DNA of 60,379 nt from the NCBI GenBank assembly GCA_001823925.1, contig MHWB01000009.1, positions 89,086-149,464 of the forward strand, in the 5' to 3' direction. Shown in pieces: positions 1 to 9,600 of the stretch. How positions within the stretch are numbered: position 1 is the first letter of the stretch; each line of letters opens with the position of its first letter. A program made the position numbers and the translations under genes. This stretch comes from Candidatus Zambryskibacteria bacterium RIFCSPLOWO2_01_FULL_39_39 (GTDB lineage: Bacteria; Patescibacteriota; Minisyncoccia; Phycocordibacterales; WO2-35-19). Under the pieces are notes generated by a model. That model was not told where the DNA came from and searched no databases. It was given only the letters and a program-made list of their open reading frames with translations.

Positions 1-52
1 AGATGTGGATTGCCTTTTCCTACTTTGGTGCAGTCGAGTGATCAAATAATTT

Positions 53-1234
53 TTAATTTGAGATATCTCGTATTTCTTTGGCGATAACCCCTTTGGCCTG
101 AGAGAGTTCTTCTTCAAACTGCTCTAGAAAATCTATTTCTTCTGATGTTAGGTTTCGTTCGACCCTAGCCTTTTTTAGTTTAGCAATGTGTTCATCTATG
201 TCACTACAGAGAAGTTTAAAAGATTTTTCGAGAGTTTGCCCAGCTTCAGATATCTCAATTCCTTGTTGTTTCTTTGTTTTTTTATAAAAGAACCATACTA
301 AAAGCAAAAGGGATATTATAAATAACAAGAGTAATACAAGAGCAATTATGATTGTAGAATAGTTAATAACGAAACTCCCCACTTTAATAAATGTTGGAGC
401 GATTACTTCTGTGGTAACTGGATCAGAAAGGCCGCTTTGATTTCCATCTTCCGCTATGTTTCGAGCCCAAACATTATAATATCCAGTCTTCACCTTATCC
501 GCGTATGTAAATCTGAATTTCCCATCAAAACCAGAAAAGGTGTAGCCACTTGTCAATTCTTCTGTGTCTTTCTGAATAATTACAGATATTTTGGCCAAGG
601 GGTATCCGAGACCTTCTATAGTTAAAGCATCATTTTCATTTAATTGTTTAGACCATTTTGTAATTATGGGCGTGGTGATTGGTCTCTCTGCCCCTTTGGT
701 AGATTCTGATTTGAGATTGGTGATAGTGGTAGCTTCAGAAGAAGAATCCAATGGGGTAATAGCATAGAGAGCTCCTTTTAAGCCATCTGCTATATTTGTG
801 CCTTGGCCGTCATTGGCCAAGACTGATCCGGATAGGAAGTTTACTGGCGCTTGACCGGAAGCCTTCCCTTTGAAGGTTATCCGGAGGATACTGCCTGAAG
901 CTCCGGTAAAACCTGGACTTGGAACTCCTCCAGAAAAATTGATGGTGCCGGCCGGATTTGAAAAAGATGGATTATCTGTCCAAAGACTAAATATGGACTG
1001 TGAATAACCCAAACTGACAACTTGAAGTTTGGAATTATCAAAATTAATCTGCCCCGTACTGGCATTGACGGACTCCCCTCCAGTATTTAGATTTACAATA
1101 ACAGAAAAAGACTCACCAACACGATAGCTTCCTGTAGATGGTGATAGAGATAAAATACCTTGAGCCGTTGCCGATAGAGGCACGAAAAGACATAAAAATA
1201 TAAATATTGTAAAATGATTCTTCAGTAAATTCAT
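53..1234 (-). CDS. Cohesin-like surface protein with C-terminal membrane anchor
   Basis: A 393-aa exported protein. Residues 1-25 form a signal peptide ending near ATAQG. Residues about 27-160 look like a cohesin domain: a beta-sandwich pattern with VGESFSVIVNLNTGG, a GGVPSPGF loop and the closing VLANDGQGTNI motif, which recurs in the two genes upstream. Residues about 190-285 form an Ig/FN3-like domain (GLGYPLAKISVII) also found in the dockerin protein at 4296-5603. A hydrophobic helix spans about 290-318 and is followed by a charged, coiled-coil-like cytoplasmic tail rich in Lys and Glu. It is last in a run of minus-strand surface genes, 9 bases after the stop of the previous one; no Shine-Dalgarno is visible. 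Its likely role, inferred, is to display a cohesin that binds dockerin-tagged proteins. Confidence 0.72.
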   Translation of the reverse strand: MNLLKNHFTIFIFLCLFVPLSATAQGILSLSPSTGSYRVGESFSVIVNLNTGGESVNASTGQINFDNSKLQVVSLGYSQSIFSLWTDNPSFSNPAGTINFSGGVPSPGFTGASGSILRITFKGKASGQAPVNFLSGSVLANDGQGTNIADGLKGALYAITPLDSSSEATTITNLKSESTKGAERPITTPIITKWSKQLNENDALTIEGLGYPLAKISVIIQKDTEELTSGYTFSGFDGKFRFTYADKVKTGYYNVWARNIAEDGNQSGLSDPVTTEVIAPTFIKVGSFVINYSTIIIALVLLLLFIISLLLLVWFFYKKTKKQQGIEISEAGQTLEKSFKLLCSDIDEHIAKLKKARVERNLTSEEIDFLEQFEEELSQAKGVIAKEIRDISN

Positions 1235-1243
1235 TTTGCGTTT

Positions 1244-2200
1244 TTATTTTATATGTGTATAACTATTTTTTGTAAATTTGCAAGTTAGCATTACAGAAAA
1301 TAGTATTAATATTATAACAAATATAATAGTGATGGTTGTTCCGAAAGGTTTGTTTGCGCTAGAGATTGTACTGTTGTTTGCTCCATCTATGGCTCTGACT
1401 TCAACTAAACTGCCCCAAGATTGAAAAGATAAGACATAAGGACTTTTGGCTTCAACCCATGGGGTGGAAAATCTATCTGTTAAAAGCCCAATTATTTTTG
1501 GCACTTCACGGACTTCGTATTTGGATACTCCAGAATCCTTATCTACCGCTGAAAAAGCGACAAAGTAAGAATCGTTGGCGATAGAGTCGTGGTGGCTAAC
1601 CATTGGCGCGAAATTTTCAGGAGGCACTTTGTCTGGCGAGATTATAGATCCCTCTGCTATTTCTACGGGAGTATCTTTGGCGGGGACTTCCGTTACTGTT
1701 TTGGCTGCAGTTATGTTTAAAGTGAGAGGTATCATCTTTAATCCCAAGAGCTCTCCCCCACTACCGTCATTTAAGAGAATATGGACATCTTTCAAATTGA
1801 TGGTTAGTACCCCTTCTTTTTTTGGTTTAACAATAAAAGTAAAAAGGTTCCCAGTATTACCGCTAAAGCCTCCCGGTACTCCCCCGGTAAAATTGATCTC
1901 TCCCAGAGAGTTATTAGCACTTGGTTTTAGCACCCACAATGAGATAATAGAGTTGCCATATCTAACATCAGAAACAGACATCAAATTGGGAGGAAAGTTA
2001 ACTTGTCCTTCCGCGGTGTTGATCTGTTGTCCACCGGTTTGAACCGAAGCAGTTACCAATATGCTGTCACCTACCGCATAGCTCGTCTTAGTGCTACTCA
2101 AAGACACGGACTCCGCTTGGAGTGAATTTGGAACAACAAAAAATACTAAAAACAAAGAACAGAAAAAACTTATAGTGGTGTATTTTTTAATCAGGGTCAT
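1244..2200 (-). CDS. Cohesin-like surface protein
   Basis: A 318-aa protein with a signal peptide (about 1-29, cut near LQAES). A cohesin-like domain covers about 31-160: VGDSILVTASVQTGGQQIN, then GGVPGGFSG and LLNDGSGGEL, aligning by eye with the neighbouring genes. A second Ig-like segment runs about 200-280 (SKYEVREVP, YVLSFQSWG, VEVRAIDGANN), and a C-terminal helix about 287-306 precedes a short basic tail, so the protein is membrane-anchored with its domains outside. It sits between two other cohesin-like genes with short gaps, consistent with one transcript. Cohesin assignment is by pattern only; another carbohydrate-binding or adhesin beta-sandwich is possible. Confidence 0.68.
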   Translation of the reverse strand: MTLIKKYTTISFFCSLFLVFFVVPNSLQAESVSLSSTKTSYAVGDSILVTASVQTGGQQINTAEGQVNFPPNLMSVSDVRYGNSIISLWVLKPSANNSLGEINFTGGVPGGFSGNTGNLFTFIVKPKKEGVLTINLKDVHILLNDGSGGELLGLKMIPLTLNITAAKTVTEVPAKDTPVEIAEGSIISPDKVPPENFAPMVSHHDSIANDSYFVAFSAVDKDSGVSKYEVREVPKIIGLLTDRFSTPWVEAKSPYVLSFQSWGSLVEVRAIDGANNSTISSANKPFGTTITIIFVIILILFSVMLTCKFTKNSYTHIK

Positions 2201-2238
2201 TTTATTAAATAATTATACTACATATTATATCTATATTA

Positions 2239-4272
2239 CTAATCCTCAACTTGAATGACTATACTGTTGTCACTAAAGTTGTTGGCCTTATCAAATACTC
2301 TGACAACAATAGGATATTCTCCGGACTCTAAAAATGGGACATAAAAAGGCGGTTTAACTGGCAAGAAAATGCCTTTATTCATTTTCACATAAAATCCTGA
2401 TTGTAGACCACTCAACACGTCTTCTGAGGTGAAGTCAAATCTTACTGTATCCCCCTCTTTTATTATTTCATTACTTGCTTTAATCTTTGGCGCAAGTGGC
2501 GGAGTAGTGTCCACCATTATTTTGAAGTTAGAAACTGGTCCAGATTTATTTGTTGCATCTTTAGCTTGAAGGTTAAAGTAATATACACCGTCGTCTACGG
2601 AAGTATTAAGCTCATTACTCGTCGTTTTCAGGGTTTTATCCCCTACCTCTGTCTTGGGGCCACGACTCAAACTATAATAGTAGGTACTGCCACCGAGCTT
2701 GGGCCACAACAGTCTAATATTTTTATTCTTATACCAACGATTACTATTGGGGTGACTAGGGGAAAATATAGGAATTGGATTTTGAATATTACTCTCGGCA
2801 AATTTTTGACGAACAACCTGATAATAACCATTGGTGACTGTACGGAGAACATCTGTACCTAGACCATCATTTGCCAAGACTTGTGACCCAGCCGTAAATT
2901 CAAGGGAAATTGGTTTTAAGTCCAAAGGTTGTAGCAAAATTTCCGCTACGGTGCCGACTGTATCAAAAAATCCAGGATTAGAAATTCCACAGGTGATTTT
3001 GATCTCCCCATTTTCTTCATCTATATCTTTTTCTAAGAAAAGAGATGGGTCACAAAATGAGTTTATCGTTAAAATATCAAGAATTGAAACTGTTTCGGGA
3101 TCATATTTAACTCTTACGCTGACAGCATTGATTGCTTCACCGCCGGTGTATACATTGATTGCTATTGTTTTTTCTGAAGATTGGCTAATCACATCTGATT
3201 CTGGCTCAAATTTCATAGTAGAGTTATAAATGAGATAAGGCAATTTCTTGAGCTCTGTGGCTCCATGGTCTAGTTTAATGAAACCTATAAAATATGTCGT
3301 AATGAATAAGACGAGACCTATAAATAATAAAATTGGCAGACGATTTTTGTGATGTCCCAAAAACTTTAATAAAAAGAGGGTTATAAAATAAAAAATAAAA
3401 AGTGAAAGAGTTATACTACTCGCCCAAAAAAGACTATATAATTTGTGATTGACTGGGAAGAAGACAAATGCGCCACCAGGACTTTTTTCAATACCGGGAA
3501 AGACTATGTGGCGAATGGCGTAATAATTGCCATTGATTTTTATTTCCTTTGAAAGTCCCGCAAGATTTGGGGTGGTTAAATCAGGGCCTAGAGAAAAATA
3601 AGTACTGATAAGTCCGGTCTTTTCTTTATTGTTAAAACTGTCACCAAATATGCCTTCACTGGGTGTGTAGAAGACGATCTGTTCTCCTGTGTTTAAATAT
3701 TTTTGTTGGAAACTGGTGGCATATGAATCGTTGAGTGAATGGCCGATAGTGAGACCTCCAATGGCCACGCCTTTATCAAAAATCTGTGAAGAACTTACAA
3801 AAATTAAATAAACTCGGGGGCCCCGTTCAACTGCGGTTACAGCTTTAGTCTCGTCTTCGGCTATTATTCTGCCGTAAGCACTCGTTAGAAAAAAGTTGTC
3901 TCCCGTCTGGGTTGGTAGATGAGAGCGAGCAAGCACAAATCCGTCTTTATCGGTGATGACAACAAAATGTAAATTTCTTTTTTTTGCTTCAGTTTGGGCA
4001 ATTGCCAAGAGTTCCAGTGGGCTATTTCTTTTAAGGGCCCCGACCAATGTCTCGGAAGCAATGATTTGTCCTCGTTCCTCAGCAGTATTTTTAAGTTCTT
4101 TTTGTATTCCTTCTTCAACTTGAGACATCTGCTCTCCAATTACAAAGTTGCTCCAAAAAGTTATGAGCTGATTTGAAAATAACAAAACAATAGTGAATAC
4201 TAAAAGGCTGGTTGTTATTACAATAATCTCTCTACGATGCAAAAAAGGAGATTCTAAAATTAACTTCCACAT
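2239..4272 (-). CDS. Membrane protein fusing a Cache-like sensor module to a cohesin-like domain
   Basis: A 677-aa protein with three or four membrane segments: about 16-40, about 280-302 and about 313-333. Between the first two lies an extracytoplasmic segment with a helix (EEGIQKELKNTAEERGQIIA) followed by a PAS/Cache-like pattern (FVVITDKDGFVLARSHLP, GRIIAEDETKAV, GVAIGGLTIGHSL), as in periplasmic sensor domains. After the last helix comes a cohesin-like domain (about 355-495, with AINVYTGGEAINAVSVRVKY, ISNPGFFDT and VLANDGLGTDV), then Ig-like domains (about 520-677). No kinase, HAMP or other output domain is present, so it may be a structural rather than a signalling protein. It lies first of the three cohesin-type genes in transcription order. 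Confidence 0.65.
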   Translation of the reverse strand: MWKLILESPFLHRREIIVITTSLLVFTIVLLFSNQLITFWSNFVIGEQMSQVEEGIQKELKNTAEERGQIIASETLVGALKRNSPLELLAIAQTEAKKRNLHFVVITDKDGFVLARSHLPTQTGDNFFLTSAYGRIIAEDETKAVTAVERGPRVYLIFVSSSQIFDKGVAIGGLTIGHSLNDSYATSFQQKYLNTGEQIVFYTPSEGIFGDSFNNKEKTGLISTYFSLGPDLTTPNLAGLSKEIKINGNYYAIRHIVFPGIEKSPGGAFVFFPVNHKLYSLFWASSITLSLFIFYFITLFLLKFLGHHKNRLPILLFIGLVLFITTYFIGFIKLDHGATELKKLPYLIYNSTMKFEPESDVISQSSEKTIAINVYTGGEAINAVSVRVKYDPETVSILDILTINSFCDPSLFLEKDIDEENGEIKITCGISNPGFFDTVGTVAEILLQPLDLKPISLEFTAGSQVLANDGLGTDVLRTVTNGYYQVVRQKFAESNIQNPIPIFSPSHPNSNRWYKNKNIRLLWPKLGGSTYYYSLSRGPKTEVGDKTLKTTSNELNTSVDDGVYYFNLQAKDATNKSGPVSNFKIMVDTTPPLAPKIKASNEIIKEGDTVRFDFTSEDVLSGLQSGFYVKMNKGIFLPVKPPFYVPFLESGEYPIVVRVFDKANNFSDNSIVIQVED

Positions 4273-4295
4273 AGTATTATAATTGTAATACTAAA

Positions 4296-5603
4296 CTATC
4301 CATTCCACCAGAAGAGCATAATAGAGAAGTCAAAAATATTAACTGCTCCGTCCTTGTTTACATCGGCGCAAGGATTTTTTGGTATTTTTTGATTCCAAAA
4401 GAATAAGAGTATAGAAAAATCTATAATATTTGTTTTTTTATCATTATTTAAATCTCCATTTTTATTACAACTGCCGGCTGGGGCAGATATTTTACCAAAA
4501 GCGACATCCTTGTCACCAACCCTAAAAGCCAAACTTTCAGAGAAAGGTGAGGTCACGCTATCTGGTGCTACCACTTGAGATTTTGAGGTATGCGACCCCA
4601 ACTCCAAGGGTTTTGAGTTTAAGGTATAAGTCCAAAACCCAAATTTGTCTGATAATGTTTTATCAACTAAGGTGACCTCGGAATTTATAACAACATTGAC
4701 GTCTGACTTTGGATAACCGAAACCATAAAATTTTATATTATTTCCAGATTTTACTTCTGATTTATCGGATCCAATGGTGGGGGCGATAATAATATCAGAT
4801 AAAGTGGTTGTTTGGCCGGTTGGGATATTAGCCGTAAAACTGGTGGTGAGCGACCTTCGGTTATCACCATCTATGGCATAAGCCGAAAAAGTATAGATGC
4901 CTCCGACTACAGTGGTATCTAACTGCCAGTTACCATTATCATCTGCTGTGGGGGTAGCAACGGTGGCACCATCTTTAAAGATTGTGATGGATGCTTTGGG
5001 ATAGGCGCGCCCTTTTAAAATAACTTTAGTGGAACCTTGTGAACTACTTCCACCTCCTCCGCCACCACCACCTCCCCCGCTTCCACCAGAAGAGGCTGGA
5101 GCACCCGAACTTTCAGTAGAGCTCGCGATGCTATTTCCAAAAATATCTTTGACGACTATCACAAAATAATAAGTTGTGCCATTAGATAATCCTGTTCTGG
5201 TAGAAGAAGTGACATTTCCCAAGGATGTGTAAGAGTAAGGACCACCTGATGTAGTAGATTGCGCTACGTTGTATCCAGAAGCTGTCCAACCCAAAAATCC
5301 TGTAGAAGCAGTCCAAGAGAGAGCCACTTGAGTATCTCCAGCAGTAGCTCCTATTACCGGAGATGATGCAAAAGGATAATACAATGAGCCAGCATTAACG
5401 CCGTATAAAACCGAAGTACTGGTACCTACCGCTACTTCAGAAATAGTGCTCCAAAGTTGAAAATTGGTTGAAGTTGCATATCCAGATGGGGCAATGACGG
5501 TGTCCAACATCTTAAAACTAGTAGAAGTGGATTCCTCCGAAAAAACTGGCTTGGCGCCAAAAATCATGGTGAAAAAAATAACAAATAAACAAAAGTTTTT
5601 CAT
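4296..5603 (-). CDS. Secreted FN3/Ig-domain protein with C-terminal dockerin
   Basis: A 435-aa protein with a signal peptide (about 1-23). An N-terminal segment (SFKMLDTVIAPSGYATSTNF) of a type common in secreted CPR proteins leads to an FN3 domain (about 80-170, ending GLSNGTTYYFVIVVKD). A Gly-rich linker is followed by two Ig-like domains (about 190-260 and 275-360). Residues about 377-435 form a type I dockerin of two EF-hand-like calcium loops: DLNNDKKTNIIDFSILLFF and DVNKDGAVNIFDFSIMLFW. Dockerins bind cohesins, and three cohesin-like proteins lie directly downstream, so this is a plausible ligand. The start codon directly follows the stop of the preceding gene (TAA then ATG). Confidence 0.78.
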   Translation of the reverse strand: MKNFCLFVIFFTMIFGAKPVFSEESTSTSFKMLDTVIAPSGYATSTNFQLWSTISEVAVGTSTSVLYGVNAGSLYYPFASSPVIGATAGDTQVALSWTASTGFLGWTASGYNVAQSTTSGGPYSYTSLGNVTSSTRTGLSNGTTYYFVIVVKDIFGNSIASSTESSGAPASSGGSGGGGGGGGGGSSSQGSTKVILKGRAYPKASITIFKDGATVATPTADDNGNWQLDTTVVGGIYTFSAYAIDGDNRRSLTTSFTANIPTGQTTTLSDIIIAPTIGSDKSEVKSGNNIKFYGFGYPKSDVNVVINSEVTLVDKTLSDKFGFWTYTLNSKPLELGSHTSKSQVVAPDSVTSPFSESLAFRVGDKDVAFGKISAPAGSCNKNGDLNNDKKTNIIDFSILLFFWNQKIPKNPCADVNKDGAVNIFDFSIMLFWWNG

Positions 5604-6581
5604 TTATGGTGTAAGTTCTGCCTCGCCCGCCGTAGCATTTTGCAAAGGCTGGGCCTCGCTCGCCGGACTGTGTTCGTCCGTAGTCTCAGACGAAGGCGGA
5701 GCTTCTGGCGAAGGTTGTGAGTCATTTGTGGGGGTTGAATCTGGAGCAACTTCTACACTCGGTTCTGACACAACTTCTGGCTCTGGTAATAGCTCCTCTA
5801 CCACTTCTTGAATCAATTCTTCGTCAACCATTTCTGCTGGTGTGGGAACGACCTCATCACCTACCCCTTCCTCAACTACTTCTTCGGATGTAGGTTCTGT
5901 TGGTGATTCCTGTTGAGGGGCATTTTGAAGATGCTCTTCGGTAGGAGTAGATGCGGATTTATCTGATGGTTCATAGTATGGAGTAGAAAGTATGACTGAT
6001 GCTGGATCTGATTCTACTGTGGCAAGTTCTTCCAATACTACTTCTGGTATGACTGGACTGTAGCCCTCTATCACCTGTTCTTTGGGATCCAGCAATTTTC
6101 CAATAAGGCCGGAGTATTCTGTGGTGACTATCTTTTGGGACTCCCCTTTTTCTTTTTCCAACGCCTTTACTCTTTTTAGGTAAGACAATTCATAGCTCAC
6201 ATTTTCCCCCAACTCTTTGGCTACATAAAGTCCGAGATCTTTGCCATCTAGCGCTTCCTTATTCACAGTCAAAACCTTCTCTATTTCTTTGTTTTGCCAA
6301 ATACTATTTTCAACCACCAAGGTTTGATATGTATAAGTGGCATAATAATTTTTTTCATCCTCGGTAATAGAATTTATTCTCAAATTAAAATTAAAATTAT
6401 CTAAATCAGCTGAAACAATTAAACTATTATCAATAGAGACGACAGTTTCAGAACTTGTATAAACACTTTCACGCACATCGGGGCTAGTGGCAAAAGCAAC
6501 TCCAGAACCAAAAAACAATAAACCTATAATAATAGTGAATGCATTATTATATTTTATAAAATTGAGAATCTTTTGATACAT
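5604..6581 (-). CDS. Secreted acidic protein with Pro/Glu/Ser/Thr-rich tail
   Basis: A 325-aa protein. A hydrophobic segment at about 14-32 serves as signal peptide or anchor. Residues about 33-165 form a compact domain with beta strands (NFNLRINSITEDEKNYYATY) that I do not recognise. From about 170 to the end it is low-complexity and very acidic, dominated by Glu, Val, Pro, Thr and Ser, as expected for a stalk or spacer across the cell envelope. It is immediately upstream of, and probably co-transcribed with, the dockerin protein (TAA-ATG junction). No catalytic motif is seen. Confidence 0.6.
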   Translation of the reverse strand: MYQKILNFIKYNNAFTIIIGLLFFGSGVAFATSPDVRESVYTSSETVVSIDNSLIVSADLDNFNFNLRINSITEDEKNYYATYTYQTLVVENSIWQNKEIEKVLTVNKEALDGKDLGLYVAKELGENVSYELSYLKRVKALEKEKGESQKIVTTEYSGLIGKLLDPKEQVIEGYSPVIPEVVLEELATVESDPASVILSTPYYEPSDKSASTPTEEHLQNAPQQESPTEPTSEEVVEEGVGDEVVPTPAEMVDEELIQEVVEELLPEPEVVSEPSVEVAPDSTPTNDSQPSPEAPPSSETTDEHSPASEAQPLQNATAGEAELTP

Positions 6582-6617
6582 ATCTTAATTATAATAAATC
6601 ACACACGTAAAGCAACA

Positions 6618-9600
6618 CTAGACACTCCAATCTAACCCATTTACTTCTTTAATTCCCGCTCTTGGAATTCCATTGACTGTTTTTATAGAAGCTTCACCTA
6701 GATCATTTATTGTTTTTAGTTCAGTAACTGCTATAGACGGGCTGGCTGAAGGAGAGTTGGAAGAAGATGGAGATAACGAAGCACTTGGTGAGAGTGATGA
6801 AGAAGTCGAACTGGATGGACTGAGTGATGGCGACGTTGAGGTAGATGGGGAAAGTGAAGCTGATGGTGAGAGAGATGGCGAGGCTGAACTACTTGGCGAG
6901 AGAGACGGTGAAGACGAACTGCTAGGAGAAATTGAGGCACTCGGTGAAAGTGAAGGAGATGTTGATGATGATGGGGAAAGTGATGGGGACTCGGATGAGG
7001 AGGGAGACAATGAAGCACTTGGTGAGAGAGATGGCGAGGCTGAACTACTTGGTGAAAGTGATGCTGACGGGGAGATGGATGGTGAATCAGAAGCTGATGG
7101 GGATAAAGAAGCGCTTGGTGAAAGTGATGGTGAGGCCGATGAGGACGGTGAAAGTGATGCCGATGGAGAAAGAGATGGACTTTCCGAACTAGATGGAGAT
7201 AAAGATGGGCTGGCAGAAGATGATGGTGATAAGGATGGACTTTCTGAAGAACTTGGTGAAAGTGATGGTGAATCAGAGGCCGACGGAGAAAGAGATGCTG
7301 ATGGAGAAAGAGAGGGAGAGGTAGAAGATGATGGAGAAAGTGAAGCAGATGGAGAGAGTGATGGAGAAGCCGATGAACTTGGACTAAGACTAGCAGATGG
7401 ACTGAGGGACGGTGAAGAAGATGAAGACGGGGAAAGTGAGGCGCTTGGAGATAACGATGGGCTTTCTGATGAGGAGGGAGATAGAGATGGAGAATCGGAC
7501 GATGACGGGCTAAGTGATGGAGATTCGGAACTACTAGGTGACAGAGATGCCGAAGGGGAAAGTGAGGGTGAGGATGATGAGCTAGGGCTTAAACTTGCTG
7601 AAGGAGACAGCGATGGACTAGCCGATGAACTTGGACTCAAACTTGCGGAAGGACTAAGTGAAGGACTATCAGATGCCGATGGAGATAACGACGGAGAATC
7701 GGAAGACGAAGGTGAAAGAGATGGGCTTGCTGAAGAAGATGGAGAGAGCGATGCTGACGGTGAAAGAGACGGTGACCCAGAACTAGAAGGAGAAAGTGAT
7801 GCGCTTGGAGAGAGTGAAGGAGATGCAGAATTTGAGGGTGAGAGTGACGCTGATGGTGATAGCGAAGGTGATGCAGAGCTACTAGGCGACAAAGAAGCAC
7901 TCGGTGAGAGAGATGGACTTTCTGAAGAACTTGGTGAAAGTGATGGTGAATCAGAGGCCGACGGAGAAAGAGATGCTGATGGAGAAAGAGAGGGAGAGGT
8001 GGAGCTACTTGGTGAAAGAGAAGCTGATGGGCTAAGTGATGGCGAGGCTGATGAGGAGGGAGAGAGGGATGCAGATGGACTAAGTGAAGGAGATTCGGAA
8101 CTACTAGGCGAGAGAGATGCCGAAGGGGAAAGTGAAGGTGAGGATGATGAGGATGGAGAGAGGGATGGTGATTCGGATGATGAGGGACTAAGTGATGGCG
8201 AATCAGAGGCCGATGGTGAGAGTGAGGCTGATGGAGATAATGATGGTGATGCAGAACTAGATGGTGATAACGAAGCCGAAGGGCTCAAAGATGGCGAGGT
8301 GGATGAGGATGGTGAGAGAGATGCAGATGGACTAAGCGAGGGTGAAGCAGATGAACTTGGACTTAAGCTTGCCGATGGTGATAAAGATGGAGATTCAGAA
8401 CTGGAAGGTGAAAGTGAAGCGGATGGCGACAAGCTTGGGCTGGCCGAAGAAGACGGTGATAAAGAGGCCGATGGAGACAAAGATGGTGACGCTGAACTGC
8501 TTGGCGAGAGAGAGGCCGAAGGACTTAGAGATGGTGATGCCGATGAGGAGGGTGAAAGAGATGCTGAAGGTGAAAGGGATGGACTTTCTGATGATGATGG
8601 CGACAGTGATGCTGAAGGAGACAACGAAGGTGAGGTCGAAGAACTAGGACTTAAGCTAGCAGATGGAGATAAACTTGGTGAAGCAGAACTGCTTGGAGAA
8701 AGTGAAGCAGATGGACTCAATGAAGGAGATGCCGAGGAAGATGGTGAAAGCGAGGCAGACGGTGACAAACTTGGTGAAGCTGAGGAACTTGGTGAAAGCG
8801 ACGCCGACGGTGAAAGCGATGGACTAGCCGATGAACTAGGACTTAAGCTGGCAGATGGAGATAACGATGGAGAGCCAGACGAGGATGGAGATAATGAGGG
8901 CGAGTCAGAACTGGATGGAGAAAGAGACGGAGAGGAAGAAGATGAGGGAGAAAGAGATGCTGAAGGAGAAAGAGACGGAGAACTAGACGATGATGGTGAA
9001 AGAGATGCGGATGGAGAGAGTGAAGGAGATGCAGAACTTGAGGGTGAAAGTGACGCCGACGGTGAGAGGGATGGCGAGGCTGATGAGGAGGGAGATAGAG
9101 ATGGAGAATCGGACGATGACGGGCTAAGTGATGGAGATTCAGAACTTGAAGGAGACAAAGAAGCACTCGGTGAAAGAGATGGACTAGCCGAAGAACTTGG
9201 ACTCAAACTTGCGGAAGGACTTAGCGAAGGACTTTCTGATGATGATGGAGATAGTGAAGCGGAAGGAGACAAAGAAGGTGAAGATGAGGAAGAAGGAGAA
9301 AGAGATGGACTTTCAGAAGAACTTGGAGAGAGTGATGGTGATTCAGAACTAGATGGAGATAGAGATGCAGATGGACTAAGTGATGGAGAAGATGAAGAAG
9401 AAGGAGAAAGAGATGCCGACGGTGAAAGCGATGGACTAGCCGATGAACTAGGACTTAAACTAGCACTTGGTGAAAGTGAAGGCGAAGAAGATGAGGATGG
9501 AGATAAAGAAGCAGAGGGAGATAACGACGGGCTTGCTGAAGAAGATGGTGATAAAGATGCTGATGGAGAAAGTGAAGGAGATGCTGAACTGCTTGGAGAA

